A stretch of DNA of 64,000 nt from Orobanche coerulescens (Eukaryota > Streptophyta > Magnoliopsida > Lamiales > Orobanchaceae): NCBI GenBank assembly GCA_033398695.1, contig CM065804.1, forward strand, positions 122,879,501-122,943,500. Direction: 5' to 3'. The notes below the pieces were generated by a model, which saw nothing but the letters and a program-made list of their open reading frames with translations, did not search any database and had not been told where the DNA came from. Of the stretch, positions 9,140-22,160 are shown piece after piece. The translations under genes and the position numbers were made by a program. The first letter of the stretch is position 1. Each line of letters starts with the position of its first letter.

Positions 9140-9798
9140 AGGAGGCGCGCGATGTCCAGTGATAGTGTTTTTGGTACTAGCTGCGCGGATTGTTTCTCGT
9201 GTAGAGGAGTATCTTGCGACGTTTTTACGTTTGGAACTTGTTAAATGATGTTCTGTTTTGAATAAGTTCCTGTATAGTTGTTGAACATACAGAGGCATGA
9301 CAGTGGACCGCGGGGTCATGATCATGGTATTTTATTATGTGTCGTTATATTTTGTTTCGTATCATTGTGATAACCTTAATTAAAGTTTCGGGACCGAACT
9401 TATTTTTTGTATGATAGGATGTAATATCCAGTATTCTCGTTTTCTGTTATCTTGAATTTTTTTGTGTTTTGACATCGGACATTTCCTTGTTGATGAGTAA
9501 CGGAGTGATTTCTATCATTATACTCTATTTGTTTCTTTCGCATAGCCGTTCTAGTCGGGTGCGGCTTGTTGTCGCGTGCGTTTCTTGATTTAATGTGTGC
9601 ATGTGATGTGACGTAAATTGCTCGTTATTGTTTCAAATCCTAGGCAGCGACGTTGTGTTGATCGTCGCGGAGCGTGTTTTCACGCCGTATATTCCCTTGC
9701 GTTGCTTGTAACGTTTCGCCGATGGGCGTAAGTTACGCGTTTCCTTGCGTATCTCGTTGAGTTTTCCTGTCGGGATATTGCTTCTCCCTACTTGTTTT
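9140..9798 (+). other. Pol-less tail of element A with a relic 3' end
   Basis: No protease, RT or integrase remnant is readable. Inside it, 9383-9401 is a near-copy of the pre-PPT palindrome (AAGTTTCGGGACCGAACTT). A T-rich stretch and then TGTAATATCC (9420-9429) follow, and this last sequence equals the LTR start. It looks like a second, decayed 3' end 416 bp before the real one. Confidence 0.6.
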
Positions 9799-9835
9799 AA
9801 GTTTCGGGACGAAACTTCTTTTAAGGAGGGTAGAA
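9799..9835 (+). other. Palindrome and polypurine tract of element A
   Basis: AAGTTTCGGGACGAAACTT (9799-9817) is an 8-bp perfect inverted repeat around GGA. It is followed by TTAAGGAGGGTAGAA (9821-9835), the polypurine tract abutting the 3' LTR, where plus-strand DNA synthesis starts. The same palindrome precedes the 3' LTR of A', C and D. Confidence 0.85.
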
Positions 9836-12800
9836 TGTAATATCCGCAATTTCGGATTTCCGGTAATTTTCATTTTTCGGCGGAGGTCCGTTTCGAAAAC
9901 TCGCTTTTGACGTTTCGTCATTCGGAGAATATTTAATTCTGCACTTTTTGTCATCCGAGTTCGTTTCGGTGCTGCTTTGTTGAGTTCCGTGCTTTTTAGT
10001 GACTTTTCCGCGCTTGAGTTCGGTTCTTGCGAATCTCGTTTGAAACTGTCGTTTGGGGTTTTTCGTAAGTTCATTTAACGTTGTTATACGTGTTGTGAGC
10101 TTCGGTTTGATTATTCGTTGTCGTATGGTGATTTTCGGGCATTTGGGCCATTTTCGTAATTTCCCAAAGTTTGGGGTAATTACCTTCCGTTGTCGAATTT
10201 CGAGCCTTCGGGTGGTCGGAATCGTGTGTTCTACTAGCTCTTAGATTCGTCTTTGTGAGTACTTCGTAACCGTATCTTCGGTTCGTATTCAGGTTCGGGT
10301 TTCGGTGTCGTTTTGTTGAGTTCAGGATTACTAAACGACTTTTCTAAGTATGAGTTCGACTTTGATAGATCACCATTAATTTTTGGTAACTCCAAAAATT
10401 CTAAATCTTTGCAATATTATAGAGCATCGAATTAGCTTTCCAATGGTTCAAACGGTGAGTCAATCGGAGTCCGGACGAGAGAGTTATGGTCGTTTTAGCT
10501 CACCCGCTTTTTTTTTCAGTTGTTGGTCGATCACTGCCGACCGAACTCGGCCGTGTCGTCCGACACGGCGCGTGCCGTACTCGTCCGGAAATGCCGAAGT
10601 CTCTGCCTCAGGACCCGACCGTGTCGTCTGGCACGGCCGAGTCGAACTCTTCCGGATAGGCCAGAACCGACTGCCCAGACGCCCGACCGTGTTCCAGGAC
10701 ACGGTCGAGTCATGTCGAGTCGCTGTCGGACGGGTCGCTATCGGAAGGCCCCACCGCGCCGCGACCGTGTCTAGCAGGACACGGTCGAGTCCCTGCCGGC
10801 CAGGGTCGGCTATTTATAGGCCTGGACCGAGTCATCCGGCCATTTCTCATCTTTTCTTCGTTCCTTCCGCGATTTTTCACCATAGATCGATGGTTTTGAG
10901 TAGAATCAACTTATAGCAACATGTTTTGGAAGTTGGAATCATGGATTAACATCATCTTCCACCCGGATCGAAGGTAAGAACACCTAAACTTTTGGTTTTT
11001 GGATGTTCTTGAGGTTTCTTGGTGTTTTGGCCGATTTGCTTCGTTTTGATTCATATTATTGTTAGAACTTGATTGTAAACTCGTAATCATTCAATACCCT
11101 TGAAGTTTTGTGGAATGAATTTGAGTATTTCTTTGAATAATCGATTAAATTGGATTATGCCCTCAAAGTGTCCGATAAAATGCTTCAATGGGTAGAACTT
11201 GGGAAGTCCCATACGTTTTCGTAGAATTGTGATTGAATTGGTATTGTTGTGACTTAGGAGTGAATTCTTGTGAAGAACTCGAGTCGGAACCCTTCCGTTC
11301 GTTGCCTTCTTTGGGGTTCGAGCTTCCCGGTCGAACCGTGTTCTTCGGAGCGTTCGGTAGCGGTTATTAAGGCTAGTATCTTACTATACGACTTGTATCT
11401 TGCGACTAGTAATTACGTATGAGATGTATGATGACTTTGCTTGCCTTCGTAAATATGTTCCGTTTGAGTTGGTTGTGTTTCCGCAATTTGAAGGCTTTGT
11501 GATAATAGTGTTATATCAGTATACGTGTTAGGCGTTGTGCCATTTGTGCAGGATTGCGATGTACATATGAGATGGTTGTACACGTGTTTGTTCAATGTAT
11601 TGTGTACCGAATGTGTGTTGTGTTGGTTAAGAGTCGTTGTGATGATCATGATGTTTGTCTTGTTTTGGTTTACATGCTTGATTGTACATTTCGGCGTAAT
11701 GTGGAATGACTTGACATTTAATGATTATGAATTGTGTCGAGTCGATGTGTGTGTGATCCAGGTAGGGTCTGACGAGGCCTCTGGAGTTCGGTACATGATG
11801 TGTACGAACAAAGTGTGTGAACCAGGTAGGGTCTGACGAGGCCTCTGGAGTCCGGTACATGACGTGTACGGACAAGGTGTGTGATCCAGGTAGGGTCTGA
11901 CGAGGCCTCTGGAGTTCGGTACATGATGTGTACGAACGATGTTGTGACCGGGTAGGGTCCGTTGAGGCCTCCGGAGTTCGGTACATGATGTGTACGAACG
12001 ATGTTGTGACCGGGTAGGGTCCGTTGAGGCCTCCGGAGTTCGGTACATGATGTGTACGAACAGTGTGTGTGGTTAGGGTAAGGTCCGTCGAGGCCTCCGG
12101 AGTTCGGTACATGATGTGTACGAGCAATGATCGTATAGCCGTGATTGTTCGGGTAACATTTTAAATATGGATCTCGGACTCATATTGATATATTATTTTG
12201 TATGCTTTGAAACGAGAATCGGGCTAAGGCCCTAATGTTTTCGAAAAGGTTTTGTAAATTGGGACTCGAGGTCCAAAAGAATTTCTGTTTTAAAAATTCC
12301 CGAGATGATGTGTTCCTTTTCAAATATCTTTTACCTGAGTTCGAAATTCTAAAACTTCTCGGGAACATTTTGATAATTGATTTCCGTATTAAATTCGTAA
12401 TTGCTATTTGCTTGTTACATTTCGTATGGTTTGATACTTGCACTAGTAAAACAGTGGAGTTTTACTAACCCCCGAGTATTCGGGGGGTGGATGTCTGTTT
12501 TGCGTCCAGGTACATGCAGATTCAGGGGAGCAGTCACAGGATTGGCACAAGAGGATGACGAGCTGCGATACTAATCATGAGTCGAGAGTTGTTTTATTTT
12601 CATTGTGTTGTCAGAGTTGATTTCAGTCTTCCGATGTATTGTATTTCGACCCCTGCGTGGGTAATGTTGTTAGTCAGTCTTGTTGATAGAGTTGTGTGAC
12701 CTCATCGGTCTGTGTGTTTATGTGTAAGTGACCTTAACGGTCTGTATTATTATATTGTTTGACCCTGGCCGGGCAAGCATTTGGTTGTTTATGGACGTTT

Positions 12801-12869
12801 AGCCTGGTAGATCCTTGCGGAAAGGGTTTACGGCGTGTAATATTCCCATACAGTTTTGGGGATGTTACA
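9836..12869 (+). repeat. Element A 3' LTR
   Basis: 3034 bp, nearly identical to 3776-6808, with its own palindrome array (about 10541-10800), TATA box (10811-10818), tandem units (11753-12127) and U5 end. The GC donor is mutated to GCTAGTATC at 11372, while the facing box GATACTTGC (12433-12441) is kept. Confidence 0.95.
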
Positions 12870-13628
12870 ATATGTCCCCAACTTTTATTTTTGAGTTTCA
12901 GCCATGGTTTGCACGTCGTATATGTGTTGATGTGTGTATGTGTTGGTATGTGTGCTGCTGTATGGGTTGATTATGTGTGCTCTGACGCTAACCTTCTTGA
13001 CGACATTTATTAATGTATTGTTGATTTTTCTCTTGTATCGTTTATTATGAGGCTGTCACTATTGAAATTTTGTTATATATTTTTCAGTTGTTGAGTTCCA
13101 TCCACAATCAGTCAAGATTCCACCAATTGTGGACACCAACTTGCTATTAGGCCTCTATCTGAGGTTTTATTATGTATTGTTGGTTTTTCTCTTGCATCAT
13201 GTATTAGGAAGTTGTTACTATTAAAATTTATTATATGTTTCCAATCTATTAAGATTACAGACAACTGTAATCAGTCTATGTTGATTGGTTGGTTTCATAG
13301 ATTTTACGCCTGTGATCTTCCTCTTTGTAAGATGATTTACGTAATTTGAAATAAAAGTATAAATCCGAAACTAATCAAACGGAGAATTTCCAAACATGTC
13401 TTTTTCGAATATTGAAAGAAAAATTCCAATAGTTGTATTTGTTTTTGTCATCTCTATCAATCTTAGGATTGTATTTTTCTAGAATAAATACTTCAAAAAA
13501 CTATTTGAAAAGGACGATGATGATGTATATGTACTGGTGCACGTGTAATGCGAAGTGCGTGTGTGTGTATGTGTGCTTGTGTGATGCGTGTGTGTCTATG
13601 TGCTGGTGTGTCTGTGTGCTGATGTATG
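12870..13628. other. Host segment between elements A and A'
   Basis: It continues the target sequence of A. It contains a TG-rich stretch (12905-12960) and an imperfect ~75-bp direct repeat (about 13006-13084 and 13166-13242, both with TATTGTTG.TTTTTCTCTTG). I see no gene. Confidence 0.6.
13520..13628. repeat. TG-rich minisatellite, site 3
   Basis: GTGTGTGTATGTGTGCTTG and variants, ending in GATGTATG where element A' inserted. The repeat resumes beyond A' at 22161. Confidence 0.7.
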
Positions 13629-13987
13629 TGTAACATCCCCAAAACCGTATAGGAATATTACACGCCGTAGACCCCTTCCACAAGGATCTACCAGGCTAAA
13701 CATCCATAAACGACTAAATGCTTGCCCGGCCAGGGTCAAACAATATAATAATACAGACCGTTAAGGTCACTTACACATAAACACACAGACCGATGAGTTC
13801 ATACAACTCTATCAACAATACTGACTAACAACATTACCCACACAGGGGTCGAAACACAATACAGCGGAAGACTGAAAGAACTCTAACAATACAACCAAAC
13901 TCTACCAACTCTCGACTCTTGATTAGTATCGCAGCTCGTCATCCTCTTGTGCTAATCCTGTGACTGCTTTCCTGAATCTGCATGTAC

Positions 13988-15118
13988 CTGGATGCAAAAC
14001 AGACATCCACCCCCCGAATACTCGGGGGTTAGTAAAACTCCACTGTTTTACTAGTGCAAGTATCAAACCATACGAAATGTAACAAGCAAATAGCAACTAC
14101 GAATTTAATACGGAAATCAATTATCAAAATGTTCCCGAGAAGTTTTAGAATTTCGAACTCAAATAAGAGATATTTGAAAAGGAACACATCATCTCGGGGA
14201 TTTTTAAAGCAGAAATTCTTTTGGACCTCGAGTCCCAATTTACAAAACCTTTTCGTAAACATTAGGGCCTTAGCCCGATTCTCGTTTCAAAGCATACTAA
14301 ATAATATATCATTATGAGTCGGAGATCCATATTTAAAATGTTACCCGAACAATCATCGCTACACGATCATTGTTCGTACACATCATGTACCGAACTCCGA
14401 GGCCTCGACGGACCTTACCCGACCACACACACCGTTCGTACACATCATGTACCGAACTCCGAGGCCTCAACGGACCCTACTCGGCCACACACACTCGTAC
14501 ACATCATGTACCGAACTCCGAGGCCTCAACGGACCCTACCCGCCACAACATCGTTCATACACATCATGTACCGAACTCCAGAGGCCTCGCTGCACTTACC
14601 TGGATCACACATCTTGTCCGTACACGTCATGTACCGGACTCCAGAGGCCTCGTCAGACCCTACCTGGATCACACACTTTGTTCGTACACATCATGTACCG
14701 AACTCCAGAGGCCTCGTCAGACCCTACCTGGAACACCCACACATCGACACGAAACAATTCATAATCATTAAATGTCAAGCCATTCCACATTACAATGAAA
14801 TGTACAATCAAGTATGTAAACCAAAACAACCCAAATATCATGATCATCACAACGACTCTTAACCAACATAACACACATTCGGTACACAATACATTGAACA
14901 ACCACGTATACAACCATCTCATATGTACATCGCAATCCTGCACAAATGGCACAACCCCTAACACGGATACCAATATATCACTATTATCACAAAGCCTTCA
15001 AATTTTGGAAAACACAACCAACTCAAACGGAACATATTTACGGAGGCAAGCAAAATCGTCATACATATCATACGTAATTACTAGTCACAAGATACAAGTC
15101 GTATAATAAGATACTTGC
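13988..15118 (-). other. Putative GC-AG leader intron, A' 3' LTR copy
   Basis: On the minus strand the donor is TTAAG|GCAAGTATC (15118 downward), the box is GATACTTGC (14064-14056), the branch-like sequence is TACTAAC (14034-14028) and the acceptor is CCAG (ending at 13988). The donor and box are exact complements. In the 5' LTR copy the donor (20888) and box are kept, but CCAG has become CCGG near 19754, leaving GCAG at about 19743 as the nearest acceptor. Confidence 0.45.
14366..14740 (-). repeat. Six tandem ~60-bp units, A' 3' LTR
   Basis: Units of TACACATCATGTACCGAACTCC plus GAGGCCTCRWCGGACC-type sequence (the first motif in two parts, TACACATCATG and TACCGAACTCC). They are the reverse-oriented equivalent of the element A array. 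Units vary in length, and several have lost one base of GGAGGCC. Confidence 0.85.
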
Positions 15119-16392
15119 CTTAATAACCGCTACCAAACGCTCCGAAGAACACGGTTCGATCGGGAAGCTCGGACTGAAGAAGACAACGAACGGAAGGGTT
15201 CCGACTCGAGTTCTTCACAAGAATTCGACCCTAACAACATATAATCAATAAATCATCGATCATACGAGGAAGAATAATCGTAGAACGCCCGAAAACCCCT
15301 CTATGACATTTTATCGGTCACCTTTAAGGCGTCGATCAAGAACTCGACCAAAATAACGAATCGATACGATCCAACCATGGAATAACAAGGGAAATGATAT
15401 AATACATCTAAATAATCATCAATCCATCATAATCCTAAGTTAAATCGGATAAATCGGACGAAAACAACCAAAATACCCAAATTTCCCAAAACTAGATTTC
15501 TAGGAAATCTGACCTGATTCGGTAGATTGGAGGATGTTATAGGATTGATCATTGATGATATGAACTCCAAAACTTCATGGATTGATTGTCCAACATCTCT
15601 CCATGCTATACACACCCGCAGCCGCGTACGGGAAGGAAAAGAAGGAGAAATGGCTGAAGAAAAACGTCCGCAGGCCTTAAATAGGGCATTGCCGGGACTC
15701 GTGACGTGAATCGGCCATGGCTTACGACGTAATCGGCCATGGCGAACTCCTGCTGGAAAATTCGGAGCGTTAAATGCGTTACGGCCGAGGGCCTTACGTA
15801 CATAACCGGCCTTACGACGAATCGCGGTCACTACCGCACGTTACTCGGCCAGGGCTGGCCTGGCCCGAGCATGCCCGGCCATGACTCGGCCGGGACCAAC
15901 TCCGACGGCCCGAACGGCCCCGAAACCCGAACCTGAGTACGAATCGAAGATACGGTTACGAAGTACTCGAAAAGACGAATCCGATCACTAATAGAACACA
16001 CGATTCCGACTACCCGAAGGCTTGAAATTCGACAACAGAAAGTAATTACCCCAAACTTTGGGAAATTACGAAAATGGCCCAAAACGCCCCAAAATCACGA
16101 TACGTGATCGAATAACCAAACCGAAGCTTGCAACATGAATAATAACATTAAATGAACTTACGAGAAAGTCGAAACAACAGTTTCGGACGAGATTCGCAAG
16201 AATCGAACTCAAGTGCGGAAAAACCGCTAAAAAGCACGGAACTCAACAAAATGACACCGAAACGAGCTCGGATGACAAAAAGTGCAGAATTAATCATTCC
16301 CGAAATGACGAAACGGTCATGAGCGAGTCGTCAAAACGGACTTCCGCCGAAAAAAAAGAAATTACCGGAAATCGAAATTACGGGTTATTACA

Positions 16393-16429
16393 TTCTACCC
16401 TCCTTAAAAGAAGTTTCGTCCCGAAACTT
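16393..16429 (-). other. Polypurine tract and palindrome of A'
   Basis: TTCTACCCTCCTTAAAAG directly follows the LTR on the plus strand, so it is a polypurine tract on the minus strand. AAGTTTCGTCCCGAAACTT lies at 16411-16429. Confidence 0.85.
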
Positions 16430-19383
16430 AAAACAAGTAGGGAGAGAAGAAATTTCCCGCCAGGAAAAACTCAACGAGATACACAAGAAGCGTGTAACTC
16501 ATACCAAACGGCGAAACGTTACAAACAACGCGTTAGGATATACAGCGTGACAACACGCCACACGACGACCAACCCAACGCCACCGATAGAGAAATAATAA
16601 AACCAACAAGTGACAAGCGTCATCAAACAGGTAATACAACCAAGTCGATTATTCGAGCAATCACAAAACACAACGAACGAAAATCAATATGATTGACCAC
16701 CCCAACGGTACATCAATCAAAACGCGAGCCAATCGCTGAAGAAATACGGAATTCCACCGCTCAAGGGTTGGAAGATCGAAAACGAGACAAATTTCCCGAA
16801 TATAAGAAAATTAGGAACGAGTCTGAACGCTCAACAATCACGAAACGAGATCAACAAAGACCGAACAATCAAACGATCGAACCACAACGGTCGAGACAAC
16901 AAAAATCGAACAATCATGTTCGAATCACGAAGAACAATAAAATTCAAACAACAACTCCCAGGTTCACGTCTCGGCTCGAGACAATATATGATCCGGTAAA
17001 AGCAACAAGATGTGATTCACTTAAGGTCCACAGGAAAGGGAACAGCAATTGAAAAAAAATCACAACGACAACAAGTTATTCCGAAACAATACCACACTCG
17101 TTGGATCAACAAAAGCAAGCGGGACAAGCTCAAAATGTCAACGAACATAAGCGAGTCGACAGTCGAAAACACAGAGGTTCAAAATCCGATCCACTTCGAA
17201 TAAAAGAACTAATAAAACCAGATGATGTCACTTCCGAACAAGGTTCACAAGAATCGAACCGAACTCGAAAAAGTCATAGCGATAACCAGATCGACCCACA
17301 ACAAGATCACAACTCGTTCGAACGATGAAACCGGAATACAGAACAAGTTCAGAAAGTATCAACGAACACGAGTGAGCCGATAGAATTGAGAAAGAGAAAA
17401 TGCAGAAGTCCAAAACAATACGGGTATTATATTCGACCTCTTCTAAAGAAGTGTCGTTCCGAAACTCACAACACGAAATCAAGGTGACAACACAACAAGC
17501 AACCGACGAAACATCTTCCATGGGCCTCTTAGAGCCGATTCGATATCTGTCTTGAAGTTCGCGCCCGAAAGACTCGTAACCCAACTCGCAAAACTAGATC
17601 TGTGACGAGAAAAATAATTGGTACGTGCATGCCCCCGGCACACCACGGTTGAAACACCTCGGCTCGGCATACCGAAAATACAACTGCTAGGTACAATGGA
17701 ATATAACGTCGCAAAACAACAAACCGGAGATGCCAACTTGGCACAACAAAGAATCATAACATATATCATATACAATGATTACCATCGTAAAGTAATACAC
17801 ACACAAACACTACAACAACGACGGTATCGTTCGGCGACCTCAACGGCCCGAACAATAATCAGCACATAATTACAAACATTATGAAACAATCACACATGTA
17901 CACAAACGTACAAACCCAAGCTTCAACATCTCACACTCGTGCGACAACACGCAAATCGCCACGAGGTGATAAACAGTAAACACCAGTTCAAACTTCTCAC
18001 AGAGGGCTAGTACAATAATTGCGTGGCAACGCCTCAACGTTCATGCCACCAATTCGATCATACTCGGGAGGAACATCAAAACGACAAAGCAAAAATCATA
18101 CATACATTCCCAAACGCAAACGGGAATTGATAGGTTTAAAAAAAAGAAATAAAAACCACCTTTTGAAAATAATTTAGAAAAACACCGGTTGATCTTGAGT
18201 ATCACCTTTCAAAAAAAGTACAAACGTGAAACATCGTTATCGAGACTTTGGGAAACCATTTCGCATTTGAGAAAAATGAGGACACTTTCTCTTAGTGGAA
18301 AACTTTCAGAATATTCGACCCTCGGGTCTAAGTAAAAGTGTTTATAAAACATTGAAAAATATCTCAAAACATTTTGGTCCTCGAGGTAGAAGAATTCTGA
18401 AACATATCGCGGCACCTTGAAAGTATCACGAGAAAACAATTCATTTTAAACGTCGTCTCAAATTTATTTCTAGGATACTCAAGGTTTTCAAAGATAATTC
18501 AATGGGCTATAATGCCCAAAATCTCGAGTAATTACACGGAACATTATAGCGTCGTGGGTCCCGCCGAAACCCAGGATAAAAACCATTTACAAAAACGCCA
18601 AGAAGGTCGATGACGGTAATATTTTACAATGTCCGAAGTATTTCAAAACACATTTTTCAAATACCGTCTGATTGTGTCATTTGAAAATACACGCCCATTT
18701 GTCAAAATTTAACAAATTTTAAAAATCCATATAAACCATGGTTTTACCGCACCACCAAAATATTTTCCAAAAATCGATTTCTACAAAATTCTCAAACTGT
18801 AAAGTCCTTCAGGAAACATTCTCAAACTTACCCATAGCGGATAAAAATTACAACATTCCAAAATCAGTCGAATTTAAAACCATATACTCAAATGGCAAAC
18901 AGGGTCGCCAATTCAATCACACATCTCATGGCATCAAGTTTAAACACACAGCAAAATCATTCATCGGAGTTTCTCACAAACTCTACCGTAAAACCCATCA
19001 AGGTTCACAACTTTCACACCATACCAACCACGTGGTGGTTCAAGGGCCAAACATCAATACATCCAGTTCTATACACGTACAGCGTATCCAAGTATCGAAT
19101 ACAACTTCATTACACAACACCGTGTAAATAAAATTATGCACCACAAATATCACACATAAATGAAATCATGAACACAGATATTATGCATAAAAGAGGAGAC
19201 TTACATCCACAGGTCGCACGGAGGTGACGGTCGTCCACGATACTAATCTCGTCCGACAACATAACCGACACGTTGTGACTACGCACAACTCAACATGTCA
19301 CCTGACGACTCGAACGACAAGACAACACATTACTCGACAATCACGACTTGACTCGACCCGACAGCCTAGGTTTCCGCAACCTA
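16430..19383 (-). other. Non-coding interior of A'
   Basis: No frame shows gag or pol similarity. The right end (about 18600-19383) is homologous to the leader of element A. The remainder has no match to A gag. At 17422-17467 is a relic 3' end: LTR-like GGGTATTATA, a pyrimidine stretch, and a decayed palindrome (GTGTCGTTCCGAAACTC). Element A has the same kind of relic. Confidence 0.75.
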
Positions 19384-19395
19384 AGCTCCGATACC
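19384..19395 (-). other. Primer-binding site of A'
   Basis: GCTCCGATACCA on the plus strand, the complement of TGGTATCGGAGC. It differs from the initiator-Met site at one base. Confidence 0.85.
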
Positions 19396-19400
19396 ATAAT

Positions 19401-22160
19401 TGTAACATCCCCAAAACCGTATAGGAATATTACACGCCGTAGACCCCTTCCACAAGGATCTACCAGGCTAAACATCCATAAACGACTAAATGCTTGCCCG
19501 GCCAGGGTCAAACAATATAATAATACAGACCGTTAAGGTCACTTACACATAAACACACAGACCGATGAGGTCATACAACTCTATCAACAGTACTGACTAA
19601 CAACATTACCCACACAGGGTCGAAACACAATACAGCGGAAGGCGAAAGAACTCTAACAATACAACCAAACTCTACCAACTCTCAACTCTTGATTAGTATC
19701 GCACTCGTCATCCTCTTGTGCCAATCCTGTTGCTCCCTGAATCTGCATGTACCGGACGCAAAGCAGGACATCCACCCCGAATACTCGGGGTTAGTAAAAT
19801 CCTTTGTTTTACTAGTGCAAGTATCAAACCATACGAAATGTAACAAGCAAATAGCAACTACGAATTTAATACGGAAATCAATTATCAAAATGTTCCCGAG
19901 AAGTTTTAGAATTTCGAACTCAAATAAGAGATATTTGAAAAGGAACACATCATCTCGGGGATTTTTAAAGCAGAAATTCTTTTGGACCTCGAGTCCCAAT
20001 TTACAAAACCTTTTCGTAAACATTAGGGCCTTAGCCCGATTCTCGTTTCAAAGCATACTAAATAATATATCATTATGAGTAGGAGATCCATATTTAAAAT
20101 GTTACCCGAACAATCACTGCTACACGATCATTGTTCGTACACATCATGTACCGAACTCCGGAGGCCTCGACGGACCTTACCCGGACCACACACACTGTCC
20201 GTACACATCATGTACCGAACTCCGGAGGCCTCAACGGACCCTACCCGGCCACACACACTGTTCGTACACATCATGTACCGAACTCCGGAGGCCTCAACGG
20301 ACCCTACCCGGCCACAACATCGTTCGTACACATCATGTACCGAACTCCAGAGGCCTCGTCAGACCCTACCTGGATCACACATCTTGTTTGTACACGTCAT
20401 GTACCGGACTCCAGAGGCCTCGTCAGTCCCTACCTGGATCACTCACTTTGTTCGTACACATCATGTACCGAACTCCAGAGGCCTCGTCAGACCCTACCTG
20501 GAACACCCACACATCGACACGACACAATTCATAATCATTAAATGTCAAGCCATTCCACATTACAATGAAATGTACAATCAAGTATGTAAACCAAAACAAC
20601 GCAAATATCATGATCATCACAACGACTCTTAACCAACATAACACACATTCGGTACACAATACATTGAACAACCACGTATACAACCATCTCATATGTACAT
20701 CGCAATCCTGCACAAATGGCACAACGCCTAACACGGATACCAATATATCACTATTATCACAAAGCCTTCAAATTTCGGAAAACACAACCAACTCAAACGG
20801 AACATATTTACGGAGGCAAGCAAAATCGTCATACATATCATACGTAATTACTAGTCACAAGATACAAGTCGTATAATAAGATACTTGCCTTAATAACCGC
20901 TACCAAACGCTCCGAAGAACACGGTTCGATCGGGAAGCTCGGACCCCGAATAAGACAACGAACGGAAGGGTTCCGACTTGAGTTCTTCACAAGAATTCGA
21001 CCCTAACAACATATAATCAATAAATCATCGATCATACGAGGAAGAATAATCGTAGAACGCCCGAAAACCCCTCTATGACATTTTATCGGTCACCTTTAAG
21101 GCGTCGATCAAGAACTCGACCAAAATAACGAATCGATACGATCCAACCATGGAATAACAAGGGAATGATATAATACATCTAAATAATCATCAATCCATCA
21201 TAATCCTAAGTTAAATCGGATAAATCGGACGAAAACAACCAAAATACCCAAATTCCCCAAAACTAGATTTCTAGGAAATATGACCTGATTCGGTAGATTG
21301 GAGGATGTTATAGGATTGATCATTGATGATATGAACTCCAAAACTTCATGGATTGATTGTCCAACAACATCTCTCCATGCTATACACACCCACAGCCGCG
21401 TACGGGAAGGAAAAGTAGGAGAAATGGCTGAAGAAAAACGTCTGCAGGCCTTAAATAGGCTGATCGCCGGGTTACGACGTAATCGCCATGGCTTACGCAC
21501 GTAATCGCCATGGCCGAACTCCCCGCTGGAAAATGCCGGAACGTTACGTTACCGGCCAGGGCCTTACGTGACGTAATCGCCTTACGTGCGAATCGCCGGT
21601 CACTACCGCACGTTACTCGGCGCCGTATCGGCCCGAGCATGCCCGGCCATGACTCGGTCGGGACCAACTCCGACGGCCCGAACGACCCCGAAACCCGAAC
21701 CTGAGTACGAATCGAAGATACGGTTACGAAGTACTCGAAAAGACGAATCTGAGCACTAATAGAACACACGATTCCGACTACCCGAAGGCTTGAAATTCGA
21801 CAACAGAAAGTAATTACCCCAAACTTTGGGAAATTACGAAAATGGCCCAAAACGCCCCAAACTCACGATACGTGATCGAATAACCAAACCGAAGCTTGCA
21901 ACATGAATAATAACATTAAATGAACTTATGAGAAAGTCGAAACAACAGTTTCGGACGAGATTCGCAAGAATCGAACTCAAGTGCGGAAAAACCGCTAAAA
22001 AGCACGGAACTCAACAAAACGACATCGAAACGAGCTCGGATGACAAAAAGTGCAGAATTAATCATTCCCGAAATGATGAAACGGTCATGAGCGAGTCGTC
22101 AAAACGGACTTACGCCGAAAAAAAAGAAATTACCGGAAATCGAAATTACGGGTTATTACA
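19401..22160 (-). repeat. Element A' 5' LTR
   Basis: 2760 bp, close to 13629-16392. The TATA-like sequence CCTATTTAA is at 21451-21459 on the minus strand, with the GGCCATGGC/TTACG palindromic block at about 21465-21640. A first-exon donor CAG|GTCATA is at 21284. The GC donor is at 20888 and tandem units are at about 20130-20505. Confidence 0.95.

Larger units (their letters stand above)
3776..12869 (+). mobile_element. Element A: gag-only Ty3/gypsy LTR retrotransposon
   Basis: A complete 9.09-kb insertion bounded by 5-bp target duplications ATATG (3771-3775 and 12870-12874). Two ~3.03-kb LTRs start TGTAATATCC and end GATGTTACA, and flank a 3.03-kb interior. The interior has a perfect initiator-Met primer site, a long leader, a gag broken in its zinc-knuckle region, no recognisable pol, and a palindrome plus polypurine tract before the 3' LTR. 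By eye the LTRs differ at roughly one site per hundred, so insertion was fairly recent. Lacking pol, A needs a helper. Its gag resembles that of element D closely. Confidence 0.95.
13629..16392 (-). repeat. Element A' 3' LTR
   Basis: It reads TGTAACATCCCC...GGTTATTACA on the plus strand. TATA-like CCTATTTAAGG lies at about 15675-15685 on the minus strand. A GC-rich block of GGCCATGGC and GGCCTTACG-type palindromes lies upstream of it (about 15690-15910). Confidence 0.95.
13629..22160 (-). mobile_element. Element A': non-coding LTR retrotransposon
   Basis: An 8.53-kb insertion with GTATG duplications at 13624-13628 and 22161-22165. LTRs of 2764 and 2760 bp flank a 3.0-kb interior that begins like that of element A but has no gag or pol. 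It has a near-perfect primer site (one mismatch), the palindrome and a polypurine tract, so it retains the cis signals only. It is a LARD-type non-autonomous element related to A through the LTR ends, tandem module and leader. The mid-LTR promoter region differs. Confidence 0.93.
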
